Shown one piece after another: positions 33,371 through 41,555 of a DNA stretch of 54,697 bases; within the stretch, counting starts at the first letter, position 1; each line of letters starts with the position of its first letter. Made by a program: the position numbers and the translations under genes. The notes below the pieces were generated by a model. It did no database searches, was not told the DNA's origin, and saw only the letters and a list, made by a program, of their open reading frames with translations. Origin of the DNA: Chloroflexota bacterium (GTDB lineage: Bacteria; Chloroflexota; Anaerolineae; JAAYEA01). The stretch lies in assembly GCA_019873665.1 (NCBI GenBank), contig JAIOAV010000021.1, forward strand, positions 1 through 54,697. The letters are read 5' to 3'.

Positions 33371-35827
33371 CTACTCCCGCGCTATGGCCACGCGCAACCC
33401 ATGCGTCGGAGCATTGTCGGGGGCACCCGCCAGCTCGTCCACAACAAGCTCGCGCGCCCGCGTGATGCTGATGAGATCGCTGGTGGCGGTGCGCAGCGCG
33501 GCGGCCAATGCCGCGTCTGACGTACTCACATGCACGCGCGCCAGTTCCGCGCCGAGCGCCAGGCCTTGCTCGCTCTTGAAGCGGCGCACCGCGGTGGCGA
33601 CCTCCACCAGCGTCTCGCCGACCCGTTCCGCCGCATCGCTCTCCCAGCGCGCATCCGGCACGGGCCACGCCGCAATGTGTACGGACACCGGCCCGTCCGC
33701 CACGCGGAACAACCCTTGATAGATCTCCTCTGTGATGTGTGGCAAGAGGGGCGCGAACAGCTTGATCATCGTCAGCAGCGCCTCGTGCAGCGTCCAGCGC
33801 GCGCCTGCGCCGTCCTGTCCCTCGTAGAGCCGCTTCTTCGCCATCTCCAGATAGTTGTCCGCCAGCTCGCGCCAGAAGAACGCCTCCACCTCCGCCTTGG
33901 CTGTGGCATAGTCATAGTCGCGCAGCGCGTCGGTGGCGCGGCGCACCAGCCGCTGCAGGCGCGAGAGCAGCCAGCGATCCGCCGGGGAAAGCTCCGCTGC
34001 GTTCGGTTCGGGAGGCGCACCACCCGCCAGAAAACGCTCGCTAAAGCGCGCCACATTCCACAGCTTGATAGCCAGTTTGGCACCCGATTGGACTTTATCC
34101 TCGTTGATCACCGCGTCCTTGCCCAGCCCGGTGGACGCCGCCCAGTAGCGCACAGCATCCGCCGAGTAGCGCTCGATCATCTCCAGTGGCGGCATCGGGC
34201 CGCCGCCCCGGCTCTTGCTGATCTTGCCCATCCCCTCGCCGGCGATGCCCCAGCCCGAGATGGCGATATTGGTCCAGGGGATCGTACGAAAGTGATAGTG
34301 CGACTTGGCGATGGTGTAGAACGCCCAGGTGCGGATGATGTCATGCGCCTGCGGGCGGAGCGACATGGGAAATACGTCTTGGTACAGCGTGGGGTCCTCC
34401 AGCCATCGGCCGGCGATCTGCGGCGAGAGCGACGATGTGGCCCAGGTGTCCATCACATCAGCCTCTGGCACGACATCAGCGCAGCCGCAGGCGCACGGGC
34501 GTGGCGGCGGCTGCGCCGTCGGGTCTACCGGCAGGTCGGCATCGTCCGCCAGCAACACGGTGCCGCACGCGGCGCAATACCACACCGGGAATGCCACGCC
34601 ATAGGTGCGCTGCCGCGAGATGGCCCAATCCCAGCGCAGGTTTGCCACCCATTCGCGATAGCGGGCCAGCATATAGGGCGGATGCCAGCGCACCTGCTCT
34701 CCTGCCGCCAGCAGTTCGGCCTTGAAATCGAGCAGGCGCACGTACCACTGCGGCGTAACGATGTACTCGACCGGCGTGTCACACCGCTCGTGCACACGCA
34801 CCGATTGCCACACGGGCGATTGCTCCAGCAACGCGACCTCCCGCGCCAGCGCCGCGACGATAGCCCGCCGCGCCTCCTCCACCGACAGGCCGGCAAGTTC
34901 GCCCGCATCCTCCGTCAGGCGGCCATCGTGCCCCATGATGGCGCGCAGCGGCAGCCCGTGCGCGCGCCACCACTCGACATCCACCGCGTCGCCAAAAGTG
35001 CAACACATCACCGCGCCGGTCCCCTTGGCGGGATCCGCCTGCGGGTCCACCAACAACGGCACGCTCCGCCCGGCAAGGGGAACAGCCACCTGCTGCCCGG
35101 CCAGGTGCGCGTACCGCTGATCCGCTGGATGCACGAACACCGCCACACACGCCGGCAGCAGCTCCGGCCGCGTCGTGGCGATGGGCAGGATCGCCCCGTC
35201 CGACAGGCGGAAGGCGAGCGTGTAAAAGGTGCTCTCCCGCTCCAGGTCGTTGATCTCGGCCTGCGCGATAGCGGTGCGGCACTCAGGGCACCAGATCGTC
35301 GGCGCCACTTGCCGGTAGGCGAGACCCCGGCGGTATAGATCGAGAAAGGAGGCCTGCGCCGTGCGGCGCGCCAGCGTGTCAATAGTGCGATAGGTGTAGC
35401 GCCAGTCCACCGACAGCCCCAGCCGCATCCAGAGCTGCTGATATGCCTGCTCTTCCGCAGCGCTGGCCTGCAGGCAGCGCGCGATGAACGCCTCGCGCCC
35501 CACCTGCTGCACCGTGATCCCCAGCGTGCGCTCCACCAGACGCTCGGTGGGCAGGCCATTATCGTCATAACCCATCGGGTAAAACACTCGGTAGCCATTC
35601 ATCCGCCAGAACCGTGCCAGAAAGTCGGGATGACTGTAGGAATAGACGTGGCCGAGATGCAGATGGCCGGAGACGGTGGGCGGGGGCGTGTCAATGGCAT
35701 AGACCGGCCCATCGCCCGGCGCATAGTGATAGACGCCCTCCCGCTGCCAGAACGCCTGCAGGCGCGGCTCCGCCTCGGCGGGATCGTAGCGCTTGGGCAA
35801 TCCCCTGGCTGGATATGTCTCAGTCAT
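33371..35827 (-). CDS. valS: Valyl-tRNA synthetase
   Basis: An 818-residue class I aminoacyl-tRNA synthetase charging tRNA-Val. The HIGH-type motif is HLHLGH (~residue 49), followed by MGYDDNGLPTERLVE. The editing domain lies between ~190 and 380, and the KMSKS motif is KISKS in GMGKISKSRGG. Cys pairs (CPEC, CAAC...CACGC) suggest zinc ribbons, as in the shorter archaeal-like ValS. The anticodon-binding domain follows. C-terminal coiled coil of longer bacterial forms is absent or short. The start at 35827 has AAGGAGGG upstream and follows a T-box leader. Confidence 0.95.
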   Translation of the reverse strand: MTETYPARGLPKRYDPAEAEPRLQAFWQREGVYHYAPGDGPVYAIDTPPPTVSGHLHLGHVYSYSHPDFLARFWRMNGYRVFYPMGYDDNGLPTERLVERTLGITVQQVGREAFIARCLQASAAEEQAYQQLWMRLGLSVDWRYTYRTIDTLARRTAQASFLDLYRRGLAYRQVAPTIWCPECRTAIAQAEINDLERESTFYTLAFRLSDGAILPIATTRPELLPACVAVFVHPADQRYAHLAGQQVAVPLAGRSVPLLVDPQADPAKGTGAVMCCTFGDAVDVEWWRAHGLPLRAIMGHDGRLTEDAGELAGLSVEEARRAIVAALAREVALLEQSPVWQSVRVHERCDTPVEYIVTPQWYVRLLDFKAELLAAGEQVRWHPPYMLARYREWVANLRWDWAISRQRTYGVAFPVWYCAACGTVLLADDADLPVDPTAQPPPRPCACGCADVVPEADVMDTWATSSLSPQIAGRWLEDPTLYQDVFPMSLRPQAHDIIRTWAFYTIAKSHYHFRTIPWTNIAISGWGIAGEGMGKISKSRGGGPMPPLEMIERYSADAVRYWAASTGLGKDAVINEDKVQSGAKLAIKLWNVARFSERFLAGGAPPEPNAAELSPADRWLLSRLQRLVRRATDALRDYDYATAKAEVEAFFWRELADNYLEMAKKRLYEGQDGAGARWTLHEALLTMIKLFAPLLPHITEEIYQGLFRVADGPVSVHIAAWPVPDARWESDAAERVGETLVEVATAVRRFKSEQGLALGAELARVHVSTSDAALAAALRTATSDLISITRARELVVDELAGAPDNAPTHGLRVAIARE

Positions 35828-35845
35828 CGTTCCCTCCTTATGTAA

Positions 35846-36138
35846 ACGAAAGCCCTTCCGTCCATCAAGGACGAAAGGGCTGGGCCTCACGTGGTGCCAC
35901 CTTGTTTCCGCACATATCCCATGTGGGACGCGTGCGCTCGGCGCGGTAACGGGCGGTACCCGGAAGCGCTTAAGGGCGAGGCTGTTCGGCGCTTCGATGA
36001 AGGCAACCATCGGCAAGCAACCGATGGTTACATGGCGACGTTCGGCGGTGCGCGTTGCGCGGGGCTCGCAGCCAGTGGCCCCGCTTCTCTGCCAAGCGAC
36101 AACCGCCTACTCCTCCTGCTCATCGTCTTGATATGGGA
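35846..36138 (-). promoter_or_regulatory. T-box riboswitch leader of valS
   Basis: On the minus strand the ~290-nt leader shows the stem I elements AGTA (in GGAGTAGGCGG), CAGAGAAG and a GCGAGCCCC distal segment. A candidate specifier GTC (Val) lies at 36037-36039 in a GAACGTCG context. The T-box itself is GGTGGCACCACG (35890-35901). A terminator hairpin follows, AGCCCTTTCGTCC / GGACGGAAGGGCT (35851-35881) with a T-rich tail. Uncharged tRNA-Val would favour the antiterminator and valS expression. The elements are seen; the mechanism follows from the known family. Confidence 0.9.
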
Positions 36139-36146
36139 TTGATTTC

Positions 36147-36175
36147 AGTATAACATGGGATGGCGCTGGCGTCAA
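36147..36175 (-). promoter_or_regulatory. Promoter of the valS T-box transcript
   Basis: On the minus strand TTGACG (36170-36175) and TATACT (36147-36152) are spaced 17 bp. They place the transcript start near 36139-36140, just before the T-box stem I. Confidence 0.75.
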
Positions 36176-36254
36176 ATGCAGCGCTGCTGCGCCAGGGTTT
36201 GGGCCAAGTCGAGAAGCCACGAGAACAGGCACTTATGGATGAGTTTCTTCGGCG

Positions 36255-36330
36255 TTACATCCTCATCCGGCACCGCCCCTGCGGGGCGCCGCCACCTTCT
36301 CCCTGCGAGAGAAGGCCGAGGGCTCCATGT
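36255..36330. repeat. Possible GC-rich interspersed repeat
   Basis: The gap between valS and the GYD gene contains CGCCCCTGCGGGGCG, a short palindrome, followed by CTTCTCCCTGCGAGAGAAG, a second one. The two hairpins resemble dispersed intergenic repeats, but only this copy is in the window. They may also end transcription of the GYD gene. Confidence 0.35.
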
Positions 36331-36392
36331 TGAGAAGTGGGCTTTGCGCAGGCCCTGCTGCGGCGCGGCGACGTGAGCGTGAGCGTGCCCCA

Positions 36393-36686
36393 CTACGACA
36401 GCCGCTTCACAATATCCGCGGCCTCCTTCTCGCTGAACGCGCGCATCGTCTGTGTAACACATGCGCCGCTCTCGCCGAGCATCAGCGCCAGAACCGCCAT
36501 AGCGTGATCGTCTGGGGCATCAGCGATGCCAACAAAGTCGTACTCGCCCATGGTGAGCCAGTAACCCACGAATCTGATCCCCATCTCTTTCATGGTATCT
36601 TTGGTCTTTTGCAGACTCGTCTCGAGATTCTTGATGTTGGCAAGCCCGCTTTGCGTGTACTTGCCCAGCATGATGTACCCAGGCAT
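36393..36686 (-). CDS. GYD domain protein
   Basis: A 97-residue protein of the GYD family, small dimeric alpha/beta barrel-like domains of unknown function. It opens with YIMLGKYTQSGLANIK, has the GIRFVGYWLTMGEYDFVGIADAPDD core that names the family, and ends in a helix (SEKEAADIVKRL). The start at 36686 follows a GAGGGGG purine run; a longer frame upstream lacks a ribosome site. It is alone in its transcription unit. A TACAAT -10 box lies at 36774-36779 without a clear -35. Confidence 0.85.
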   Translation of the reverse strand: MPGYIMLGKYTQSGLANIKNLETSLQKTKDTMKEMGIRFVGYWLTMGEYDFVGIADAPDDHAMAVLALMLGESGACVTQTMRAFSEKEAADIVKRLS

Positions 36687-36779
36687 ACTCCACCCCCTCT
36701 TGCCCCTCAGATATTCGAGACTCCCGAGGTGTCTCGCGCTCACGCCCTATGCCGCCTGATACCATTGTAGCGCAGGCCA

Positions 36780-37096
36780 CGCTGCTTGTCAACGGTCTGC
36801 GCAAGGCGATTGCATCGAAAGTAAATGGAAGCGCTATGTCATTTCGAGCAACGTTTTCCGGCAAATATGGGCCTCTGTGTCGCGTGGTATGATCAAAGAA
36901 CAGTTCAACCGCGCATCCGATGAGGTGGATAAGCCCGCTTCCCTTGGCCAAGACGAGAAGTTTCATTGAATCGGGCTGGCAAGTCGCATATTGGACGCAC
37001 CAAACGCTCTTTCAGGGGCGTTCTTGGCTCATTGCGCCCGTTCAGCACGCCAAACGAGTCTTCATGCAATTGCCCTGTATTCAGCCACTGCCGACA
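36780..37096. other. Intergenic stretch without recognised gene
   Basis: No supported gene, RNA or repeat is seen here. In-frame sequence upstream of the molybdoprotein gene reads open but lacks a start signal and precedes its promoter, so it is not coding. Confidence 0.5.
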
Positions 37097-37124
37097 TTGA
37101 CAAACGAGATGGATCGGGTACAAT
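37097..37124 (+). promoter_or_regulatory. Promoter of the molybdopterin oxidoreductase gene
   Basis: TTGACA (37097-37102) and TACAAT (37119-37124) are spaced 16 bp. They lie 47 bp before the ATG at 37172 and fix that start. Confidence 0.72.
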
Positions 37125-37171
37125 TACCCGACGAGGACACGCGGGGACGCACTTTACCAAAGGATACGGAT

Positions 37172-37939
37172 ATGAAGCAGATCAACCGTCGTCAGTTCTT
37201 GCGGCTGGCGGCGGCCAGCATCATCAGCGCCACGCTGGCGGCGTGTCAACAAGCGCTGCCGGGGGCAACCGAAGAGCCTGACGTCACGCCCGTGCCACCG
37301 CCCAGCGCGCCGGACGGCACACCGGCACAAGCGGCGGCAAGGGTTCTGGTGAGCCTGAACCGGCCGCGCTATAACGTGCGCTTTCTGGGCCGGACGCCCG
37401 TGCTGGATCACGCGGCGTGGCGGCTGCAGATCGAGGGGGTGCAGCAAGGCCCGACTCTCCTCTCTTTTGCCGAAATGGTGGAGACCCTTGCCGTCACCCG
37501 GCAAAACTCGCGCCTGGTCTGCGTGGAGGGCTGGTCCTTCCGCGCCGATTGGGAAGGGTTCACGCTGCAAGCGCTGCTGGATGTCGTCCAGCCGGTGCCG
37601 CAGGCCAAATACCTCCGTTTTGAGGCAGTGGACGGCTACTATGAGGTGCTTTCTATCGAGGAGCTGTTGGCGGATCGCATGCTCTTTGCCTACAAGATGG
37701 ATGGCGAGTATCTGAGCGATGAACATGGCTGGCCGCTGCGCCTGATCATGCCCGATCGTTACGGTTACAAGGGTGCCAAGTCCATCACCAGGCTGATCTT
37801 CACCGACAAGGCCGGCAAAGGCTACTGGTCAACTGTCGGGCCATACACCGTCGCGGGCATGATCGAGCCGGGGATCGATCGCCCGCAGGACATGCCGGGC
37901 GAGCGTCGCCAGACTGTCGAGGGCGAGCAGTCCTATTAG
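37172..37939 (+). CDS. Tat-exported lipoprotein, molybdopterin-dependent oxidoreductase
   Basis: A 255-residue protein of the sulfite oxidase / MsrP (YedY) molybdopterin fold. The N-terminus has a twin-arginine motif (NRRQFLRL, residues 5-12) and a lipobox ending at Cys25 (TLAAC), so it should be folded inside, exported by Tat and lipid-anchored. Cys117 (RLVCVEGWS) is the likely molybdenum ligand. DGYYEVLSIEELL and the C-terminal GYKGAKSITRL are typical of the domain. Substrate is unknown; MsrP relatives reduce oxidised methionine, others oxidise sulfite. It is convergent with the AmmeMemoRadiSam genes. Confidence 0.88.
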   Translation: MKQINRRQFLRLAAASIISATLAACQQALPGATEEPDVTPVPPPSAPDGTPAQAAARVLVSLNRPRYNVRFLGRTPVLDHAAWRLQIEGVQQGPTLLSFAEMVETLAVTRQNSRLVCVEGWSFRADWEGFTLQALLDVVQPVPQAKYLRFEAVDGYYEVLSIEELLADRMLFAYKMDGEYLSDEHGWPLRLIMPDRYGYKGAKSITRLIFTDKAGKGYWSTVGPYTVAGMIEPGIDRPQDMPGERRQTVEGEQSY

Positions 37940-37966
37940 TGGCTGATTCCTTCTTCCTTCTCCACT

Positions 37967-38003
37967 GCAAGGGCCTCCAGCGATTTGGGGGCCCTTGCGG
38001 CGT
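37967..38003 (+). terminator. Candidate terminator between convergent genes
   Basis: The nine-bp stem GCAAGGGCC (37967-37975) / GGCCCTTGC (37990-37998) is followed by GGCGTTT. The U-run is short, so strength is uncertain. Confidence 0.5.
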
Positions 38004-39512
38004 TTATGGGGCCTCTTCGGCGAAAACGTCAGCGCTGAAAGTATATAGCGACGTTGCCGGGTTCCGCCAACACCCCTCCGGCAGGCCAGACTTTTGACAG
38101 ATGCCCTCCAGAAACGCCGCCCGATCCCATCCCTGCTCCGTCGGCACCTGCGGCAGCAAGAGGCCGGAGAGATATCCCTGGCGCAGATAGAGCCCGTGCC
38201 GGCCGATCTCGATCTCGTTCACGTCGCGCAGGCGTTGCATGGGCGATAGCACCGAGATCTCGATGCTGATCTCGTCCATCTCCGCCGCCGTAACGCGCGG
38301 AAAGCGCGGGTCCTGCGTCGCCGCGGCCACAGCCATCTGCTGCACGCTCTGGTAGAGCGGGTCGCGGGCGATGATCTGGCCGATGCAGCCGCGCAGGTCG
38401 CCTTGCTTGCGCAGCGTGACAAAGGCCGCCCCCGGTGCCTGCAGCGCTGGATCATCGGGCGCTGGCGTGGGTGTCGGCTTCCCCTGCAGGTGCGCCATGA
38501 TCGCCGCGCGCGCGAGCTGCAAGAGCTGCCGCTGTTGTGCGGCGGTCAATTCGAGCGCATCCCAGCGCCAGAACATCACCGCGCCATAGCCCACCACACG
38601 GTCACGGCTTCCTGCTGCCGCGTCGCCAGAGTTCTGATAAAGCAGGGTGGTTGCCTGGTTCGCGCCAACGTCACGGGCGTACATCATCGCCGTCAGCACC
38701 GGGCCGAGTCCACAGAGCGTACATGCCAGGTTCGGCGTGCCGGCGGCGAGACATGCGTCGTTCTCTGCCTGCACCGTGGCCGGATCGAGCGTCTCGATGG
38801 CCGCCAGGATGCGATTGTCAACGCGCTGCGCATCCTCATAGGCGGGGTAGTGGCTCATATCTGAGCTGGCGACCACCAGAGCGCGCCGATCCGCCAGCGC
38901 TGCAACCAGCGCATCCGCCAGAAGGCGGCAGTTGTCCATGCGTGGTGCGCCTACGATGATCGGGACGACGCGAAAGTCGCCGAGTGTCTCTTGCAGGAAT
39001 GGCAGCACCACCTCGATCGAGTGTTCTTTGACGTGCGGGCCCACATCTGCCACGATGCGGTCATGCGCCGCCACCAGCCGCTGCGCGACCTCCGTGTCCA
39101 CCGGCACTTCCCCCAGCGGCGTGGCATAGGCGCCCTCCGCGTACGCGGCAATGTCCTCAAAGCCGGCGGTGGTGTGGTTGGTGCCCAACACGACCACCAC
39201 ATCATACGTCTGTCCCTCCAACTGCTTGAAAGCGGCGGCAGCCACTGGGCCAGAATAGGTATAGCCCGCGTGCGGCGCGATGAGCGCGATGGGGCGGACG
39301 CCCACGCGCGAGGTGCGGGCGAGATACATGCGTACTGTTTGCTCAAGCGCATCCGGTTGGGCGGGATAGAAGGAGCCCGCCACTGCCGGCGGGCGCACGC
39401 CGGGAGCAATTGGGGTCGGTTGCTGGGGTTCTGCGGCCGTGCCGCAGCCACCGAGCAGCAGCATGCCGCACAGGATGATCAGCAACGTTTTGTGACCGGA
39501 TACCCGTCGCAT
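38004..39512 (-). CDS. MEMO-AMMECR1 fusion lipoprotein (AmmeMemoRadiSam system)
   Basis: A 502-residue lipoprotein: an N-terminal hydrophobic signal ends at Cys23 (LLLGGC). Residues ~40-320 form a MEMO domain with His82 (APHAGYTYSG), His114 (GTNHTT), His222 (SDMSHY) and Cys268 (TLCGLGP), matching the metal-site residues known from MEMO1. A short Pro/Thr linker (~346-356) leads to an AMMECR1 domain (~325-495) with the hallmark LRGCIG at 374-379. The start at 39512 has GAGGAAGAG upstream; a start at 39527 overlapping the radical SAM stop (TGATG) is possible. Function of this system is not established. Confidence 0.92.
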   Translation of the reverse strand: MRRVSGHKTLLIILCGMLLLGGCGTAAEPQQPTPIAPGVRPPAVAGSFYPAQPDALEQTVRMYLARTSRVGVRPIALIAPHAGYTYSGPVAAAAFKQLEGQTYDVVVVLGTNHTTAGFEDIAAYAEGAYATPLGEVPVDTEVAQRLVAAHDRIVADVGPHVKEHSIEVVLPFLQETLGDFRVVPIIVGAPRMDNCRLLADALVAALADRRALVVASSDMSHYPAYEDAQRVDNRILAAIETLDPATVQAENDACLAAGTPNLACTLCGLGPVLTAMMYARDVGANQATTLLYQNSGDAAAGSRDRVVGYGAVMFWRWDALELTAAQQRQLLQLARAAIMAHLQGKPTPTPAPDDPALQAPGAAFVTLRKQGDLRGCIGQIIARDPLYQSVQQMAVAAATQDPRFPRVTAAEMDEISIEISVLSPMQRLRDVNEIEIGRHGLYLRQGYLSGLLLPQVPTEQGWDRAAFLEGICQKSGLPEGCWRNPATSLYTFSADVFAEEAP

Positions 39513-39526
39513 ATCTCTCTTCCTCA

Positions 39527-40750
39527 TCAGGCCCAGATCCCCACGATGGGATACCCGCAGGCGGGACAGCAGCCGTCCTGTAGGTGGTTGGCGATGACCA
39601 CGAATCCGGCGCGTTCGATGACGATGCGGCCACAGCGCGGGCAATAGGTGTTGTTGGCATCGTGGCCCGGCACATTGCCGATATAGACGTACTGCAGGCC
39701 AGCATCGCGCGCGATGGCGTGCGCTCTCTCCAGCGTCGCCACCGGCGTCATGGGCAGGCTCTGCAGCTTGTACATGGGCGTAAAGCGGGTGAAATGCAGC
39801 GGCACCTGCGGTCCCACATGCTCCAACAGCCACCGGCACAGCCCACGCAAGTCGTTCTCATCATCGTTCAGCGTCGGCACGACCAGGTTCACGATCTCCA
39901 GGTGAATGCCGGCATGATGGATGGTACGGATCGTCTCCAGCACCGGCTCCAGTTCGCCGCTGCACACGCGCTGGTAGAACGAGTCGGAGAACGCTTTGAG
40001 ATCTATCTTGATGGCGTCCACCACGGTGCAGAGCGCCTGCAGCGGTGCAGGATTAATGTATCCGGCGCTGACCACAACGCTCTTGATGCCATGCCGGCGC
40101 GCCTCGTGCGCCGCGTCCATCATGTATTCATAGAAGATGGTCGGCTCGGTATAGGTGAAGGCGACTGAGGCGCACTTTTCCTTGCGCGCTTCCGCGCTCA
40201 CCTCCACCGGCAGGAGCGCGCGGCCGGGTACATCCTCTGGCCGCGCCTGCGAGATCACCCAGTTCTGGCAGTAGAGGCAATGCAGGTTACAGCCCGCCGT
40301 GGCCAATGAGAATGAAGCGCTGCCGGGGAGAACGTGATAGAAGGGCTTTTTCTCAATCGGGTCAACATGCACGGCGCAGGGATTACCGTAAACCAGCGTG
40401 TAGAGTCGCCCCCCCTGATTCTGGCGCACCCGGCATTCACCCCGCTCGCCATCGGCGAGGATGCACTGGCGGGGGCAAAGGTGGCACTGCACGTAGCCTG
40501 TACCATGCGAGATATGGCAGTACGTGATGCGCGAAGGCGGAGTCTCGTGACAAAGATCGCAATCCGCGCCACGGGGCAACACTGCATAGTACATCGCCTC
40601 GCGGATGTGGGGCGAGGACAGGTCCAGCGTCTCGGCCTGAGCCGACGCCGTTTGACAGCCGCCCGACGACGCCAACGCTGCCGCTCCCAGCGACCCCAGA
40701 CCAAGACGGGCCAGTTGCCGCAGGAACTGACGGCGAGTAATCGTTGTCAT
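39527..40750 (-). CDS. amrS: AmmeMemoRadiSam radical SAM enzyme with Tat signal
   Basis: A 407-residue radical SAM protein. The [4Fe-4S] motif CxxxCxxC is at Cys155, Cys159 and Cys162 (AGCNLHCLYC), after the family-specific CHLCPRQC and GECRVR segment (~90-110). Extra Cys pairs occur at 65-68 (CDLC) and in the C-terminus (CPRCG, CCPACG). The N-terminus is a clear twin-arginine signal (TRRQFLRQL then a hydrophobic Ala/Gly/Leu stretch) with a possible AQA cleavage site near residue 39, or a lipid Cys32. The start at 40750 fits GAGG spacing; 40756 is an alternative. Export of a radical SAM enzyme would be unusual. Confidence 0.92.
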   Translation of the reverse strand: MTTITRRQFLRQLARLGLGSLGAAALASSGGCQTASAQAETLDLSSPHIREAMYYAVLPRGADCDLCHETPPSRITYCHISHGTGYVQCHLCPRQCILADGERGECRVRQNQGGRLYTLVYGNPCAVHVDPIEKKPFYHVLPGSASFSLATAGCNLHCLYCQNWVISQARPEDVPGRALLPVEVSAEARKEKCASVAFTYTEPTIFYEYMMDAAHEARRHGIKSVVVSAGYINPAPLQALCTVVDAIKIDLKAFSDSFYQRVCSGELEPVLETIRTIHHAGIHLEIVNLVVPTLNDDENDLRGLCRWLLEHVGPQVPLHFTRFTPMYKLQSLPMTPVATLERAHAIARDAGLQYVYIGNVPGHDANNTYCPRCGRIVIERAGFVVIANHLQDGCCPACGYPIVGIWA

Positions 40751-40842
40751 ATCCATCCTCTAGCACGCAGCATCTCGCCACGCCGCTCTCCTACGGAGAA
40801 GCCAACTAGAAATCGAATGATTCCGCACAGCTTGGACCTTCA

Positions 40843-40973
40843 TGTCATTGCGAGGGCGTGCAGCGCCCGAGGATCCCTCCACAACCACATGTCATTGCGA
40901 GGGCGAAGCTCAAAGCAACTCCCGCTCAGCCAGCGGGAGATTGCTTCGCTCGCTTTGGTCGCTCGCAACGACA
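40843..40973. repeat. Palindromic interspersed repeat, copy 4
   Basis: Two direct arms (from 40843 and from 40890, each opening TGTCATTGCGAGGGCG) are followed by an inverted arm (40935-40973, GGGAGATTGCTTCG...CGACA). The first arm is degenerate. It fills the 289-bp gap upstream of the radical SAM gene; no gene is seen there. Confidence 0.83.
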
Positions 40974-41039
40974 GGGCCGCTGCGTAGCGCGGAACGACCG
41001 GATTGCTCGCCTTCTATCTGCTTTCCCCTCTAGCGCTGC

Positions 41040-41555
41040 CTATGCGGGCAGATAACGGGCACTGATAAGCGTTAGCAGTGTGATCAACAGCGCGGCTGCC
41101 GCGACGAAGGCCATCCTCTTGCCCGCCCAGCCGGGGATATCCCGCGCATGCCGGTAGAGCAGGAACAGCAGCCACACGATGAGCGCCCAGGTCTCTCGCA
41201 TCTCCCAGTTCCAGAGGGTGCCCCAGGTGAGCTGCGCCCAGATGCTGCCCACGACAAGGCTCAGCGTCATCCACGGAAAGCCCAGCCGCACCAGCATGTA
41301 CGCTGCCGCGTCCAGCGTGGCCAGCGTCGGCAGGTGGCTGGCCACCGACGGAGCCGACAGCGCCACGAGATAGAGAACGCCGATGATCCCGGCAACGGCG
41401 AGCGCCCCGGCACCCAACGCCGCACAGGCTGCATGCGCGGCAAACCAGAGGTTGCGGTAGATCGGCAACATCCGGTCGCTCGCCGTCATCGGCCAGAGCA
41501 GCGCGCTGGCGACGAGCCATGCCAGCAGCAGCACAAGGCGCGCTTGCCGCCTCAT
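41040..41555 (-). CDS. CcsA/ResC-like cytochrome c assembly membrane protein, short form
   Basis: A 171-residue membrane protein with about four or five helices. The tryptophan-rich segment 106-123 (WAQLTWGTLWNWEMRETW) matches the haem-handling WWD-type motif of CcsA, with WD-P-K-E altered to WE-M-R-E. His41 and His136 (LYRHAR) flank it as in CcsA/CcmC proteins, where such His residues bind haem. CcsA is usually about 300 residues, so this is either a minimal form or lacks the N-terminal half. Its ATG overlaps the upstream zinc-ribbon stop (ATGA). No ccsB or cytochrome gene is adjacent. Confidence 0.75.
   Translation of the reverse strand: MRRQARLVLLLAWLVASALLWPMTASDRMLPIYRNLWFAAHAACAALGAGALAVAGIIGVLYLVALSAPSVASHLPTLATLDAAAYMLVRLGFPWMTLSLVVGSIWAQLTWGTLWNWEMRETWALIVWLLFLLYRHARDIPGWAGKRMAFVAAAALLITLLTLISARYLPA

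Noticed and set aside
33530-35338. 602-codon open frame on the plus strand opposite valS
   Set aside because: The opposite strand encodes a clear valyl-tRNA synthetase; the antisense translation is Arg/His/Gln-rich without motifs.
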